Assembly (NCBI RefSeq): GCF_024448505.1
Contig: NZ_JAMOHV010000002.1
Span: 62,001 to 126,000, forward strand
Origin: Stutzerimonas degradans
GTDB taxonomy: Bacteria > Pseudomonadota > Gammaproteobacteria > Pseudomonadales > Pseudomonadaceae
Reading direction: 5' to 3'
DNA length: 64,000 bases
In this document: piece after piece, positions 51,865-62,500 of the stretch
Position numbering within the stretch: position 1 is the stretch's first letter
Layout: every line of letters begins with the position of its first letter
Notes under the pieces: generated by a model
Told to the model about the DNA's origin: nothing
Seen by the model: the letters and a program-made list of their open reading frames with translations, nothing else
The model's database searches: none
Translations under genes and position numbers: made by a program

Positions 51865-52058
51865 GGATCGAGGTGAGGCTGGGCGGTGGCCAGCTCGTTT
51901 CGGTTTGCGTTGAAGGTTGGGGCGACTACCGCACGTGCTGATGCCCCTGGTTTCGGCCCCTAGGCCGAGTCACATGACTCGCTTCGCTCGCCCTTCGGGC
52001 CAGCTTGCGGCTGTTACTCCGCTACGCTCCGTATCTCGTTACTCGCCGAGAACTGTAG

Positions 52059-52086
52059 GGTGGAAAACCGCGCAGCGTTTTCCACC
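52059..52086. repeat. REP-like hairpin
   Basis: GGTGGAAAAC and GTTTTCCACC form a perfect ten-base stem with loop CGCGCAGC, preceded by TGTAG. The TAGGGTGGAAAAC...GTTTTCCACC type is, to my knowledge, a dispersed extragenic repeat in P. stutzeri-like genomes. It may end transcription between the convergent arms. Confidence 0.65.
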
Positions 52087-52176
52087 TTGTTTGAGGTGGG
52101 TTTCGGCGCGTGTCTCGGTGTATGACGCTGCGCTTTCCTCGGCCCGGCCTACAGGTTGCGCCTTGCACGGCGCCTC

Positions 52177-52204
52177 ACTTTTCTTTGCGCGCGCAAAGAA
52201 AAGT
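52177..52204. repeat. Perfect 28-base palindrome
   Basis: ACTTTTCTTTGCGC followed directly by GCGCAAAGAAAAGT, without a loop. It is the outer end of the larger inverted repeat described for 52,177-52,700. Confidence 0.85.
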
Positions 52205-52700
52205 AAGCAAAAGAAAGCGCGCCCCTGCATCCGGCCCTGCGCTGCGCGCAGGGTTCGTTCGCTCCATCGCTGCTCCAGGGGTCGGCTTACAAGGGCCATC
52301 CCTGGCCCTTTAAGCCTTTCGCCGCATCCATGCGGCTCAACCCCTTACGCAGCGATTCCACTCACCCTCCTGAAGGGGAATCAGGTGCGGCCTGACAGGC
52401 CGTGCAAGGAAAAGGCAAAGCCAAGCCCGCTTCTCGATCTTCCAGACGATTCGAACCCCGATCCCGTTAGGAGGGTCGTGTAGGGGGACGCGAGGCATGG
52501 ACGCCGAGCGAGTCACGAAGGACGGGGCCGCCTAGGCAGGGATGTCCCTTCATAAGGGGGCGCCGAGCCCGGCCCCCGGAGCGGCGCCGGAGAGAGGGAA
52601 GTTTTGCATAGCAAACCCGGATGTCGGGCGCGCTTTCTCTTTGGTTACTTTCTCTTTCGCGCCGGCCGGCGATCCGGAGCAAAGAGAAAGTGACCGGCCG
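52177..52700. mobile_element. About 0.5-kb non-coding element with imperfect inverted ends
   Basis: Left end (about 52,187-52,234) and right end (about 52,617-52,660) are inverted copies over some 44 bases with a few mismatches: both read GCG-AAAG-AAAGTAA-C-AAAG-AAAGCGCGCC-CATCCGG in their own direction. The right part also has its own inverted pair (52,643-52,657 with 52,681-52,695, one mismatch in 15). No transposase is encoded. Whether it is mobile is unknown; a non-autonomous or REP-derived repeat is possible. Confidence 0.5.
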
Positions 52701-52776
52701 GGTGGCCGAAACCCGGAGTGCAAGCACACGCGGTAATCGCCCAGGCTTTCCGCCCGACAAGTTACAAAACACGCCC

Positions 52777-54222
52777 TCAAACCACCTCCAGCAACCGCTT
52801 GCGATCAATCTTCCCGCTGGCCGTCTTCGGCAAACACTCCAGCAACACAATCCGCCCCGGCACCATGTAGTGCGGCAGACTGCGCTGCAGCTCGCGACGG
52901 ATCGCCACCCGGCTCAGCGCCCCGGCCTCGCACAGCTCCACATAGCCGACCAGGCAGACCTCATCGCCCTCGCCATGCAGCCGCACCGCGGCGTCCTGCA
53001 CACCTGCCAGCCGGCGCAGGCTGGCCTCGATCTCGCCCAGTTCGATGCGAAAACCACGCAGCTTGATCTGGTCGTCACGTCGACCACAGTACTGGTAGAC
53101 GTCCTCGCCGACGCGTCGCGCCCGGTCGCCGGTGCGATACAGCCGCCGGCCGTGCCAGTCGATAAAAGCTTGCGCGGTGAGGTCGTCGCGCTGCCAGTAG
53201 CCGTCGGCCAGCGACGGCCCCTCGATGCACAGCTCGCCCTCACCACCCAGCGCGACGGCTTCGCCGTGCTCGTCCAGCAGCCAGTGACGGTAGCCGTCCA
53301 GCGACTGGCGCAGCAGCACGCCGGCCTCCTCGAGCGGCAGTTCGATACGCGCCATCAGCGACCACACCGTCGCCTCGGTCGGTCCGTAGCAGTTCCACAA
53401 TTCGCCCACGCAGCCGCCCAGACGGGTCGCCAGCGTGGCATCCAGCGCCTCGCCGCCGCACAGCGCCCGCAGCCCGGGCCGTCCTTGCCAGCCGGCCTTG
53501 AGCAGCATGCGCCAGAACGCCGGGGTGGCCTGCAGCGTGTTGAGATCGCTGCGCCGCTCGAGCACTTGCAGCAGCTCGACCGGGTCCTTGTGGGTCGGCG
53601 CGCAGATCACCTCGACATAGCCGCCGCTCCACAGCGGGCCGAGCATCTCCAGCAGCGAGATATCGAACGCCGGGGTGGTGGTGAACAGCCAGCGCGTCGC
53701 CGGGCCGATGCCGAGGCGCGCGGTCGCCGCGGCGAGGAAGTTGGCCAGCGCGACGCGGTTGATCACCACCCCCTTGGGCCGGCCGGTGGAGCCGGAGGTG
53801 AACATCATGTACGCCGGCAGGCGCTCGTCCTGCTCGGGCCATTCCAGCTCGCCGGCCAGCCCGGGACGCAGCTGCCAGGTCGGCTGCGCGAATGCCACCG
53901 GCTGGTCCTGCAGCACCAGGCTCAGCTGCGCATCGCTGGCGATGCCCTGCAGCCGTTCGAGCGGGAATTCCGGCTCCAGCGGCACGAAGCACAACCCTTC
54001 GCGCAGGCAGGCGAGCACGCTGGCAACCAGATCCGGCGAGCGTTGCAGGTGGATGCCAACCCGCTCACCCGCCCGCAGGCCGCACTGGCGCAACTGCATG
54101 GCGATGGCCGCGACCCGCGCCTGCAGCTCGGCGTAGCTGAAGCTGTCGCCCAGACAGCCCAGCGCCGGACGCACCGCGTGGCGCTGGAACTGTTCGGTGA
54201 AATGCCGCTCAAGCGCATGCAT
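52777..54222 (-). CDS. Stand-alone NRPS adenylation protein, Gly-like code (AmoH-like)
   Basis: 481 residues, an A domain only: FTSGSTGRPKG (about 140-150), FDISLLEM (186), [18 protein letters not shown], and KTASGKIDRK at the end. No carrier protein domain follows. My hand-aligned ten-residue code is D-I-L-Q-L-G-C-V-W-K, close to the glycine code DILQLGLIWK. It would load Gly on a carrier in another protein. It overlaps the preceding NRPS gene by 14 bases; GGAGG lies six bases before its ATG. AmoH of the amonabactin cluster is the expected counterpart. Confidence 0.85.
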   Translation of the reverse strand: MHALERHFTEQFQRHAVRPALGCLGDSFSYAELQARVAAIAMQLRQCGLRAGERVGIHLQRSPDLVASVLACLREGLCFVPLEPEFPLERLQGIASDAQLSLVLQDQPVAFAQPTWQLRPGLAGELEWPEQDERLPAYMMFTSGSTGRPKGVVINRVALANFLAAATARLGIGPATRWLFTTTPAFDISLLEMLGPLWSGGYVEVICAPTHKDPVELLQVLERRSDLNTLQATPAFWRMLLKAGWQGRPGLRALCGGEALDATLATRLGGCVGELWNCYGPTEATVWSLMARIELPLEEAGVLLRQSLDGYRHWLLDEHGEAVALGGEGELCIEGPSLADGYWQRDDLTAQAFIDWHGRRLYRTGDRARRVGEDVYQYCGRRDDQIKLRGFRIELGEIEASLRRLAGVQDAAVRLHGEGDEVCLVGYVELCEAGALSRVAIRRELQRSLPHYMVPGRIVLLECLPKTASGKIDRKRLLEVV

Positions 54223-57200
54223 GGCTGTCCTCCGTTTGCTCGGCCAGCGCCAGCAGGTTGTCCTGCAGCAGAGCCAGCAGCTGATCGTTCAGCTCGGCGC
54301 GCAGGTTGCCGATCTGCCGCAGGGTCAGCCGGCCGTCGAACACACCGCCGTGCAAGCTGATCAGCTCCGCCGAAGGGTTGTCCGCCGCGCTCGGCCGGCC
54401 TGGAGCAATGGGCAGCGCCTGCCAGGCGTCCGTGCCGCTCTGGTAGATGCCGAGGTAGTTGAGCGCCACCGCCGGCAGCGGCAGCTGCGGCCGAAAATCA
54501 GGATTGGCGCGCAGCGGCAGGTAGCCGACGCCCTTGTCCGGCACCTGTCGCAGCTGTTCGGCGGCGTGGCGCAGCAACTGCGGCCAGTCCTCCTGATCGC
54601 GCAGCGCCAGCGGGAACATGCTGGTGAACCAGCCGACCGTGCGGCTGACATCCAGCGCCGGGTCGATGGCCTCACGGCCGTGGCCTTCGAGCATGATCCA
54701 CTGTCGCTCGCCCAGCCCGAGCCCGTGCAGCGCGCGGGTCAGTGCGGCCAGCAGCAGCTCGCGCATGTCTACCGCGAAGTGCCGGGTGGCCTCCTGCAAT
54801 CGCCGCGTCAGTGCCTCGCTCAACTCCAGCTTCTGCTCACATGGTACGCCGCTGCCCGCCCAGCCCGCCGGCGGCGCCTCGGGCATGCCGGCCAGTTCGC
54901 CATGCCAGTACGGCAGCTGCGCCTCGGCGCGACGGGCATAAGCGGCCAGTCCCTCGCCCCACTGGCGGTAGCTGCTGGTCTTGGCCGGCAGCACCTCGCC
55001 GCGCGCGAGCCGGCGCAGGTCATCGACCAGGATGCGCCAGGACACCGCGTCGATGGCCAGATGATGCACGGCGATGAACAGCCCGCGCGTACCGCCGGCG
55101 AGGTTGTCGATCAACGCCCAGGCCAGGTGGCGCCCCTGCGCCGGCTGCAGGTGCGCCTGCAGCTCGGTCAGCGCCTGCTGCAAGCATTCCTCGCCGAGCG
55201 TTGCCGCATCGAGCCGCGCCGGCTCGCTCAATTTCACATGTGTCAGATAGCGCTGGCCGCGCGCAGCGACCGCCAGGCGCAGCGCGTCGTGATGACCCAG
55301 CAGCTGGCGCATGCAATCCATCAGCTGCGCCACCTCGATGGCGGCCGGCAGACGCAGCACCACGCCCTGATTCCAGTGTTGCGGGCTGGCGAACGGTTGC
55401 TCGAAGAACCACTGCTGGATCGGTTGCAGGGCGAAGGCTTCGCCCTCCAGCACGCCCTGCTCGGCACGGATCGCCACCCGTTCGCGCGGCTGGCCGAGCA
55501 CCCGGCACAGGCGGCGCACGGTGCGCGCCTCGAACACTTCCCTGACCGTGCAGGCATGCCCGGCATCGCGCAGGCGGGTGGTCAGCTGGATGCTCAGGAT
55601 CGAATCGCCGCCGAGGGCGAAGAAGTCGCTCTCCACCCCCAGCGGCTGCTCGAGCACACCCTGCCAGATCGCCAGCACCGCCGCTTCCAGCTCGTCCGCC
55701 GGCGCCACCAGCACGGCGCTGTCGGCCAGTTCGACCGGCGGCAGCCGCCGCGGGTCGAGCTTGCCGTTGGCGGTCAGCGGCATACGCTCGAGCAGGATCA
55801 GCCGCACCGGCAGCATGTATTCCGGCAGGCGCCGCGCCACGTCCTGCAGGATGGCGTCGGCGTCTGGCATGGCTTCACCCGCTTTGACCGAGGCGTAGGC
55901 CACCAGCGCCTGGCGCTGACCCTGGCGGGCGACGATGACCTTGACCTGTTGCAGCGCCGGGCAGCTGATGGAGAGCTGCGCCTCGATCTCGCCGGGTTCG
56001 ATGCGATAGCCGCGCAACTTGATCTGCTCGTCGATGCGGCCGAGGTACTGGTAGTCGCCGTTGGCCAGCAGCCGCGCGCGGTCGCCGGTGTGATACAGCC
56101 GCACCGTCACGCCGGCGATCTCATGCTCGCGGAACACCGCGGCGGTGCGCTGCGGCTGGTTCAGGTAGCCGCGCGCCAGGCCCAGTCCGGCCAGGCACAG
56201 TTCGCCCGGTACGCCGACCGGGCAGAGCCGGCCGTGCGCGTCGAGCACCAGTGCCTGCATGCCGTCGATGGGCCGGCCGATGCTCGGCGTCGTGCCGGGT
56301 TCGATGCGCTTGGTCAGCGCGGTGACGGTGGCCTCGGTCGGGCCATACATGTCGATCAGGCGGAACTGCCGGCCCCAGCGCTCGGCCAGCGCCGGCGGGC
56401 AGGCCTCGCCGCCGAAGCCGACCGCCTTCATCGCCGGCAGCGGCCGCGCCGGCAGGGTCGCCAGCAGCGCGGTGGCGAAGATCATGTGGGTGGTGCGCAT
56501 GCGCTCGATCTCATCCAGCAGGCCCTCGCCGGGGTCGGCCCAGAGCAGGCAGGCGCCATGGGTCAGCGGCAGCAGCGCGCACATGTTGCCGGCGTCGAAG
56601 GACAGCGACATGCAGTCGAGCATGCGATCGCCGGGGCCGATGGCCAGACGGCGGCCGTGATCCAGCAGCAGGTTGGCCAGCGCGCCGTGCTCGACCATCA
56701 CGCCCTTGGGCAGGCCGGTGGAACCCGAGGTGTAGATCACCTGCGCCAGCTGCTGCGGCTCGTCGCTGCGCGGCGGCGCCGCAGGCGACTGGGCATCCAG
56801 CTGCGCGCACAGCTCGGGGTCGCTCAGATCGACCCAGCGCAGCTCGCCCAGCGCGAACGGCGCGGCGCCGGCACCGAGCAGCAGGTCAAGCCCGGCGTCG
56901 CTGACGATATGGGCGATGCGCTCGGCCGGGTAATCCGGGTCCAGCGGCACGTAGGCGCAGCCGGCCTTCCACACCGCGAGCGCGGCGACGGCGAAGGCGT
57001 TCTCGCGTCGCGCCAGCACGCCGACCAGCGCCCCCGGCTGGCAGCCCTCGGCCTGCAGCCAGTGCGCCAGGCGGTTGGCCCGCGCATCCAGCTCGGCGTA
57101 GCTGATGTGGCCTGCACCTTCATGCAGCGCCACGGCCTGCGGCTGGCGGCGCGTCCAGTCCTCGAACAGCGGCAACGGCGTCAGCCCGTGCGGATAGCCC

Positions 57201-58777
57201 GCCGGCAGCGCCGCCAACCGCTCGCCGGTGGCGCGCAGCAGTTCGTCATCGAGCAGTGGCAGTTGCCAGATGTCCTGCTCGGGGTCGGCGACCACCGCCT
57301 GCAGCAGCCGCAGCAGGCGGCTGGCATAACCTTCGACGGTGCTGCGCTCGAACAGCGCGGTGGCGTACAGCCAATCGACCCGCACCGCATCCATCAGCTC
57401 GGTGACCTTCACCGAGATATCGGTCTTGGCCGGCAGCGCCGGCGAGGTTTCCTCCACCGCGGCGCAACCGGGGATCAGGTCGTTGAAATCGACCCGCGCC
57501 TGGTACACCAGCATGATCTGGAAGATCGGGTTGATCGCCGTATGCCGCTCCATGCCCAGCGCCTCGCCGAGCGCCTCGAAGCGGTACAGCTGATGGTCGA
57601 AGGCCTGCAGATCGTCCTGCCGGCACTGGCGCAGGTAGTCGCTGAACGACTGCTGCTCGGGCAGCTGCGTGCGCAGCACCAGGGTGTTGACGAAGAAGCC
57701 CACCAGCGCCTCGATGTCCGGGCGTTCGCGGTAGGCCAACGGGGTGCCGACGACGATGTCGCGCTCGCCGCTGTGGCGTGCCAGCAGCAGGGCGAACAGC
57801 GCGTGCAGGCCGATGAACGGCGAAGCGCTGTGGCGCTGGCAGAGCTGCTTGAAGCGCGCCCACAGGCCGTTGTCGATCGTCGAGAACACCAGCGCGCCGC
57901 CACTGGTCTGCTGCGCCGGGCGCGGCCGGTCCAGCGGCAGGCTGTGCACCTCGGGGATGCCGGCCAGGCGCTCGATCCAGAACGGCTTGTACTCGGCGTG
58001 ATAGTCGCGAAACAGCGGCGAGTTGAACCAGTGCGCGTAGTCGATGAAGGTCAGCGGCGGCTCGCCCCAGTCCAGCGGCTGGCGATTCTGATAGGCGAGG
58101 AAGGCGGTCTTGAGGTCGGCGAACATGTTCTTCACCGACCAGCCATCGGAAATGATGTGGTGCTGGTTGATCAGCAGCACGTGCTCGCGCGCGCCCAGGC
58201 GCAGCAGGTGCACGCGGGTCAGCTCGCCGTTGGCGAGATCGAACGGCCGCTCGATTTCCTCGCGCACCCGTTCGGCCACCCGTGCCTCGCGGGCCGATTC
58301 CTCCAGCCCGGTGAAGTCTTCGTGGACCAGGGCGAAGCCGCGATGGGCGACGATCTGCTGCTCGCCCTTGCCCTCGGCGTTGCGCACAAAGTGCGTGCGC
58401 AGGCTGGCGTGGCGCTGCACCAGGGCGTCGAAGGCGAACTCCAGCGCGGCCACGTCCAGCTCGCCGCTGAGGCGGAAGAACACCGGCATGTTGTACAGGT
58501 GCGAATGCTCCTGGTACTGCTCGATGAACCACAGCCCGCTCTGCGACGAGGACAGCGGGCCGACCTCGGCGTGACGCGGCTCGATGGGCGCGTCGAATGC
58601 CTGGCGCGCGCGCAGGCAGCGGACGATGGCGTCGCGATGGGTGCGGATCAGCTGACCCAGCTCGGGCGTCAGCGCCTCCCTGCTCGACTGCGAGACCAGC
58701 TGGCCCTGGGTATTGAGTGCCAGGTGTACGCCCTGCCCGGCGAGCTGCCGGAGCAGGCCGATGATGTTGTCGTGCAT
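54209..58777 (-). CDS. NRPS, docking-C-A-PCP-E (AmoG-like)
   Basis: 1522 residues. Order: TubC-like docking domain (1-58), condensation (about 70-480, HHIISDGW at 205), adenylation (about 530-1010; [11 protein letters not shown] at 681, FDAGNMC at 726, K in NGKLD near 1005), carrier with [11 protein letters not shown] (Ser about 1058), and epimerization (about 1100-1522; [32 protein letters not shown]). It therefore gives a D residue. Code by hand D-A-M-F-G-G-M-V-T-K, not one I can assign. No thioesterase is attached. GAGAGG precedes the ATG; entA lies 10 bases upstream. Confidence 0.9.
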   Translation of the reverse strand: MHDNIIGLLRQLAGQGVHLALNTQGQLVSQSSREALTPELGQLIRTHRDAIVRCLRARQAFDAPIEPRHAEVGPLSSSQSGLWFIEQYQEHSHLYNMPVFFRLSGELDVAALEFAFDALVQRHASLRTHFVRNAEGKGEQQIVAHRGFALVHEDFTGLEESAREARVAERVREEIERPFDLANGELTRVHLLRLGAREHVLLINQHHIISDGWSVKNMFADLKTAFLAYQNRQPLDWGEPPLTFIDYAHWFNSPLFRDYHAEYKPFWIERLAGIPEVHSLPLDRPRPAQQTSGGALVFSTIDNGLWARFKQLCQRHSASPFIGLHALFALLLARHSGERDIVVGTPLAYRERPDIEALVGFFVNTLVLRTQLPEQQSFSDYLRQCRQDDLQAFDHQLYRFEALGEALGMERHTAINPIFQIMLVYQARVDFNDLIPGCAAVEETSPALPAKTDISVKVTELMDAVRVDWLYATALFERSTVEGYASRLLRLLQAVVADPEQDIWQLPLLDDELLRATGERLAALPAGYPHGLTPLPLFEDWTRRQPQAVALHEGAGHISYAELDARANRLAHWLQAEGCQPGALVGVLARRENAFAVAALAVWKAGCAYVPLDPDYPAERIAHIVSDAGLDLLLGAGAAPFALGELRWVDLSDPELCAQLDAQSPAAPPRSDEPQQLAQVIYTSGSTGLPKGVMVEHGALANLLLDHGRRLAIGPGDRMLDCMSLSFDAGNMCALLPLTHGACLLWADPGEGLLDEIERMRTTHMIFATALLATLPARPLPAMKAVGFGGEACPPALAERWGRQFRLIDMYGPTEATVTALTKRIEPGTTPSIGRPIDGMQALVLDAHGRLCPVGVPGELCLAGLGLARGYLNQPQRTAAVFREHEIAGVTVRLYHTGDRARLLANGDYQYLGRIDEQIKLRGYRIEPGEIEAQLSISCPALQQVKVIVARQGQRQALVAYASVKAGEAMPDADAILQDVARRLPEYMLPVRLILLERMPLTANGKLDPRRLPPVELADSAVLVAPADELEAAVLAIWQGVLEQPLGVESDFFALGGDSILSIQLTTRLRDAGHACTVREVFEARTVRRLCRVLGQPRERVAIRAEQGVLEGEAFALQPIQQWFFEQPFASPQHWNQGVVLRLPAAIEVAQLMDCMRQLLGHHDALRLAVAARGQRYLTHVKLSEPARLDAATLGEECLQQALTELQAHLQPAQGRHLAWALIDNLAGGTRGLFIAVHHLAIDAVSWRILVDDLRRLARGEVLPAKTSSYRQWGEGLAAYARRAEAQLPYWHGELAGMPEAPPAGWAGSGVPCEQKLELSEALTRRLQEATRHFAVDMRELLLAALTRALHGLGLGERQWIMLEGHGREAIDPALDVSRTVGWFTSMFPLALRDQEDWPQLLRHAAEQLRQVPDKGVGYLPLRANPDFRPQLPLPAVALNYLGIYQSGTDAWQALPIAPGRPSAADNPSAELISLHGGVFDGRLTLRQIGNLRAELNDQLLALLQDNLLALAEQTEDSHACA

Positions 58778-58787
58778 CTGCTACCTC

Positions 58788-59546
58788 TCAGGCTGCCAGG
58801 GTGGCGCCGCCGTCGACGACGATGTCCTGCAGGGTGATATGGCTGGCCAGGTCCGAGGCGAGGAACAGCACGGTGTTGGCCACCTCCTCGGGTGTGGCGA
58901 TCTTCTGCAGCGGGATGCCGAGCTTGAACTGCTCGGGCAGGCCGGCGATGGTCCGCGCGCGGCCGCTGTCGTCGGCCCACATGCCGCGCTGCATGGCGGT
59001 ATCGGTGGAACCCGGCGACACCAGGTTGCAGCGCACGCCGTAGCTCGCCAGCTCCAGCCCGGCGGTGCGGATCAGGCTGGTCAGCGCCGCCTTGGACGCC
59101 GCATAGGCCGCCATCTGCATGCGCGGCACCCGCGTCGCGTTGCTGCTCACCGCCACCACCGCGCCATGGCCTTGCGCGCGAAAGCGCGGCAACAGCTCAC
59201 GCAGCAGGTAGAACGGCCCGGAGACGTTGACCCGCAGCGAGTCGTCCCAGTCGGCCAGGCTCAGCTCTTCGATCGCGCCGAGGCGCAGGATGCCGGCGAC
59301 GCTGGCGAACACGTCGATGCCCTGCCCCGGCGCCAGCAACTCGGCGCAGGCCTGACGCACCGCGGCGGCATCACCCACATCGAGCACATGGGTGCGATAG
59401 CCGTAGTCGCATTCCGGGAACGCCCGATCCAGCCCCACCACCTCACCGCCGAGCCGGGCGAAGCCCTCGGCCACCGCGCGGCCGATGCCCTGGCCGGCGC
59501 CGGTGACCCAGATGCGCCGCCCGTGAAAATCCATCTGCTGTGTCAT
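58788..59546 (-). CDS. entA: 2,3-dihydro-2,3-dihydroxybenzoate dehydrogenase (EntA/AmoA-like)
   Basis: 252 residues from [12 protein letters not shown] prefer this ATG over the one two codons earlier because AGG lies eight bases before it. It is a short-chain dehydrogenase: [21 protein letters not shown] is the NAD site, [11 protein letters not shown] follows, [13 protein letters not shown] carries catalytic Tyr and Lys, and the Ser is in [11 protein letters not shown]. It makes 2,3-dihydroxybenzoate in the cytosol. It lies between the two NRPS genes. Confidence 0.92.
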   Translation of the reverse strand: MTQQMDFHGRRIWVTGAGQGIGRAVAEGFARLGGEVVGLDRAFPECDYGYRTHVLDVGDAAAVRQACAELLAPGQGIDVFASVAGILRLGAIEELSLADWDDSLRVNVSGPFYLLRELLPRFRAQGHGAVVAVSSNATRVPRMQMAAYAASKAALTSLIRTAGLELASYGVRCNLVSPGSTDTAMQRGMWADDSGRARTIAGLPEQFKLGIPLQKIATPEEVANTVLFLASDLASHITLQDIVVDGGATLAA

Positions 59547-59556
59547 CTGCATGTCC

Positions 59557-62500
59557 TCACCAGACCCGTTCCACCTGCGCTTGCCCCTGCCGCAGACGGC
59601 TGTCGAGGAAGCGGCAGAAATCCGCCAGACAGGGGTTGTCGAACACATCCGAGACCTTCACCGCGGTGCCGAACTCGGCGGCCAGGCGGTTGACGATCTG
59701 GATGGTCTGCAACGACTGGCCACCAAGTTCGAAGAAGTTGTCCTGCGCCTGGATGCCGCCGACGCCGAGGATCTGCTGCCAGATGGCGCTGACCCGCTGC
59801 TGGGTGGCATCGTCCAGTGCCTGGATGGTCGCGTCCTGTAGGTACTCGGCCTGCAGGCGCTTGCGGTCGAGCTTGTTGCTGCCGGTGCGCGGCAGCGCGC
59901 GATAGTGGCGGTAATCGGTGGGCACCATCGCTGCGGGCAATACCTGACCCAGCGCGCGGCGAATCGCCCGCAGGTCGTCACAGGGGCCAGCGACGAAGGC
60001 CACCAGCCGGCGCAGTCCGCCGCCCAGCTCCAGGCCGAGCACGCAGGCCTCGTCGACGCCGTTCAGCGCCAGCAGGCGCGCCTCCACCTCGCCGGGCTGG
60101 ATGCGGTAGCCGCTGATCTTGAATTCGTTGTCCAGCCGGCCTAGGTAGACCAGCTGGCCGTCGACGCGACGCACGCGGTCGCCGGTGCGGTAGACGGTTT
60201 CCTCGTGCGCACCGATGCGCAGGCGGGCGAAGGCCGCGGACGCGCTGTTGAGATAGCCGTTGGCCAGCTGAGGGCCGCACAGCACCAGCTCGCCCTCGGC
60301 GGCCGGGCGCTCGCCGCGTTCGAGCACCAGCGCCTGCACGGTCGCCAGCGGCAGCCCGATGGGCAGGCGTTCGGCGCTGGCATCGACCGTCTGCAGGTCG
60401 CAGCTGCTGGCGACCACCGTGGCCTCGGTCGGCCCGTAGGTGTTGATCAGCCGCAGCTTCGGTCCGGCCACCCGCTGCCAGGCGGCGAGCTGTTCGGGAA
60501 ATACCGCCTCGCCGCCGATGATCACCGTCTTCAACCCGGCTGGAATCCGCGTCTGGCCGCTGCGCAGCGCCACCACCCACTCGTTCCAGAACGCGGTCGG
60601 CAGGTCGACGATGCTGATCGCCTGCGCCTCGATTCCATCGACGAAGGTGTCGATCGACTGCAGCAGCGCATCGGTGCGCAGCACCAGGGTCGCGCCGGCA
60701 CTCAGGCTGACGAAGACTTCCTCGATGCTCGCATCGAAGTTGAACGGCGCGAACTGCAGCATGCGGTCGTCCGCCGTCACGCCGTAGCGCAGCCGCGCCG
60801 CCGCGCTGAAATGATCCAGCGCGCGATGGCTGATCTCCACGCCCTTCGGCGTGCCGGTGGAGCCGGAGGTGAACATCAGATAGGCCGCCGCCTCGCCGCT
60901 GCGCGGCGCATGCCGGCGTTCACAGGTGGCGAGCTGGCCGAGCAGCTGGATCGGTCCGGCGTAGCTGGCGCCCAGGCGATGGCGGTAGGCCGCTTCGGTG
61001 ATCACCAGCGCCAGTTCTGCGCTGGCGCAGATCAGTGTCTGCCGTTCGGCCGGCTGCTCGGCATCCAGCGGCACGTAGACGGCGCCTGCCAACAGCACGC
61101 CGAGCTGCGCAAGGATCGCCTCGGGCGAGCGGGCGAGCATCACGCCGATCCGCTCCCCGGGCTGCACGCCCTGCTCCGCCAGCGCCGCGGCGATCTCCTC
61201 GGCGCGTGCCAGCAACGCGGCGTAGTTCAGCCGGCGCTCGCCCTGACACAAGGCGATGCGCTCCGGCTCGCGCTCGGCGTGCGCGCGGATCGCCGCCAGC
61301 ACGCTGGTCACCTCGCCCAGCTGAACCTGTTCCGCGGCCGGCGCGCTGAGGCGCTGGTGAAATCGGTAGTCGGCCATCCATGCATCGAGGACCAGGTCGC
61401 GCGGCAGTTCGGGTGCCGCCAGCCAGCGGCGCAGCAACTCGAACAGTTCCTCCTGCAGTGCCCGCAGATGCTCGGCGCTGTAGCACGCCGGGTTGGCGTC
61501 GTAGTCCAGCTGCGGAATGCCGTCGGCACCGACCTGCACCTCCAGAGTCAGGTCCTCCACCGGCCCGGCGCTGAGGTTGAGCGTGCGCGCCGCCAGCTCG
61601 CCGTAGGCCAGCGGGCGGTCAAACGGCATGATGTTGATCAGCGGGCCGAACAGCCGCTGTTCGCCACCGACGCGGCCAAGGTCGCGGCGCAACGCTTCGT
61701 AGCGGTAATGCTGATGCTTGCGGCTGGCGCGGCGCAGCTTGCCGATCGCCTTCGCAGTGGCGATCAGGCTGGCCTCGCCATCGGCCTGCAGGCACAGCGG
61801 CGCGATGTTCATCTGCATGCACGGCACGTTGAACGAAGCCGAGCCGATGCGATTCATCACCATCAGCCCGAACACCTGGGCATCGCTGCCGCTGACCTGG
61901 CGCAGCTGCGCGCTGAGCGCGGCCAGCAGCAGATCGGCCCAGCCGATGCCGTGGGCGTCGGCGGTGGCGCTCAGCAGCTGCCACAGCGGTGCCGGGAAGC
62001 GCGCGCCGTGCCGCACGAAGGTCGCCGAGATCGGCGCGCTGCGCTCGCTGAAGCTGACCGGCGCCGGCAGCCGCGAGAAGGTCTCCAGCCAGTAGCCGCG
62101 CGCGGCGGCAGTCTTGTTTTGCGCATCGCGCTCGGCGTCCTCGGCGAGTACATCGGCATAACGGCCGAAGCCGCAGGCTGGTGCCGGTTCGCCGCGCACA
62201 GCGGCGCCGTAGAGCTCGGCGATGCGCTGGTACAGCAGGTTGGTGCCGTAGCCGTCGAGGGCGATGTGGTGCACGCAGCTGTAGAGAAAATCCTGCCCCG
62301 CCGCCCGCAGCAGGACGAAACGGCAGGCCAGCTCGCGCTCCAGGTCGAACGGCTGGCGGATGTCGGCCATCGCCCAGTCGCGCACCCAGGTTTCGGCGTC
62401 GGCGAACGCCGGCACCTCCAGCTGCGCTACCGTCAGCGGCAGCTCGCAGGGGTCGAAGCACACCGTTTCGCCGTCGATCACATATAGCCCGCTGAGTGCC

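Larger units (their letters stand above)
51865..52776. other. Non-coding repeat-rich spacer between convergent siderophore arms
   Basis: 912 bases without a gene I can support. It holds a 10-bp-stem REP-like hairpin, a 28-base palindrome and a long inverted repeat. Open frames here are short or composed of repeat DNA. The spacer lies between the 3' ends of the uptake arm and the biosynthesis arm. Confidence 0.75.

Noticed and set aside
51917-52736. Several open frames of 60-190 codons in the siderophore spacer
   Set aside because: They run through palindromic repeats, have no homology I recognise and no convincing ribosome sites.
54209-55480. Reading the last domain of the second NRPS as a terminal condensation (releasing) domain
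   Set aside because: The motifs PIQQWF, D-A-V-S-W after HH, VGWFTS and NYLG are those of an epimerization domain.
54197-58837. Plus-strand open frame of over 1,500 codons opposite the second NRPS gene
   Set aside because: It is a high-GC antisense shadow. Its translation is Arg/Gln/His/Ala-rich without domains, while the minus strand gives intact C, A, PCP and E motifs.
60205-62487. Plus-strand 760-codon frame opposite the first NRPS gene
   Set aside because: Same reason: low-complexity antisense reading of a well-recognised NRPS.
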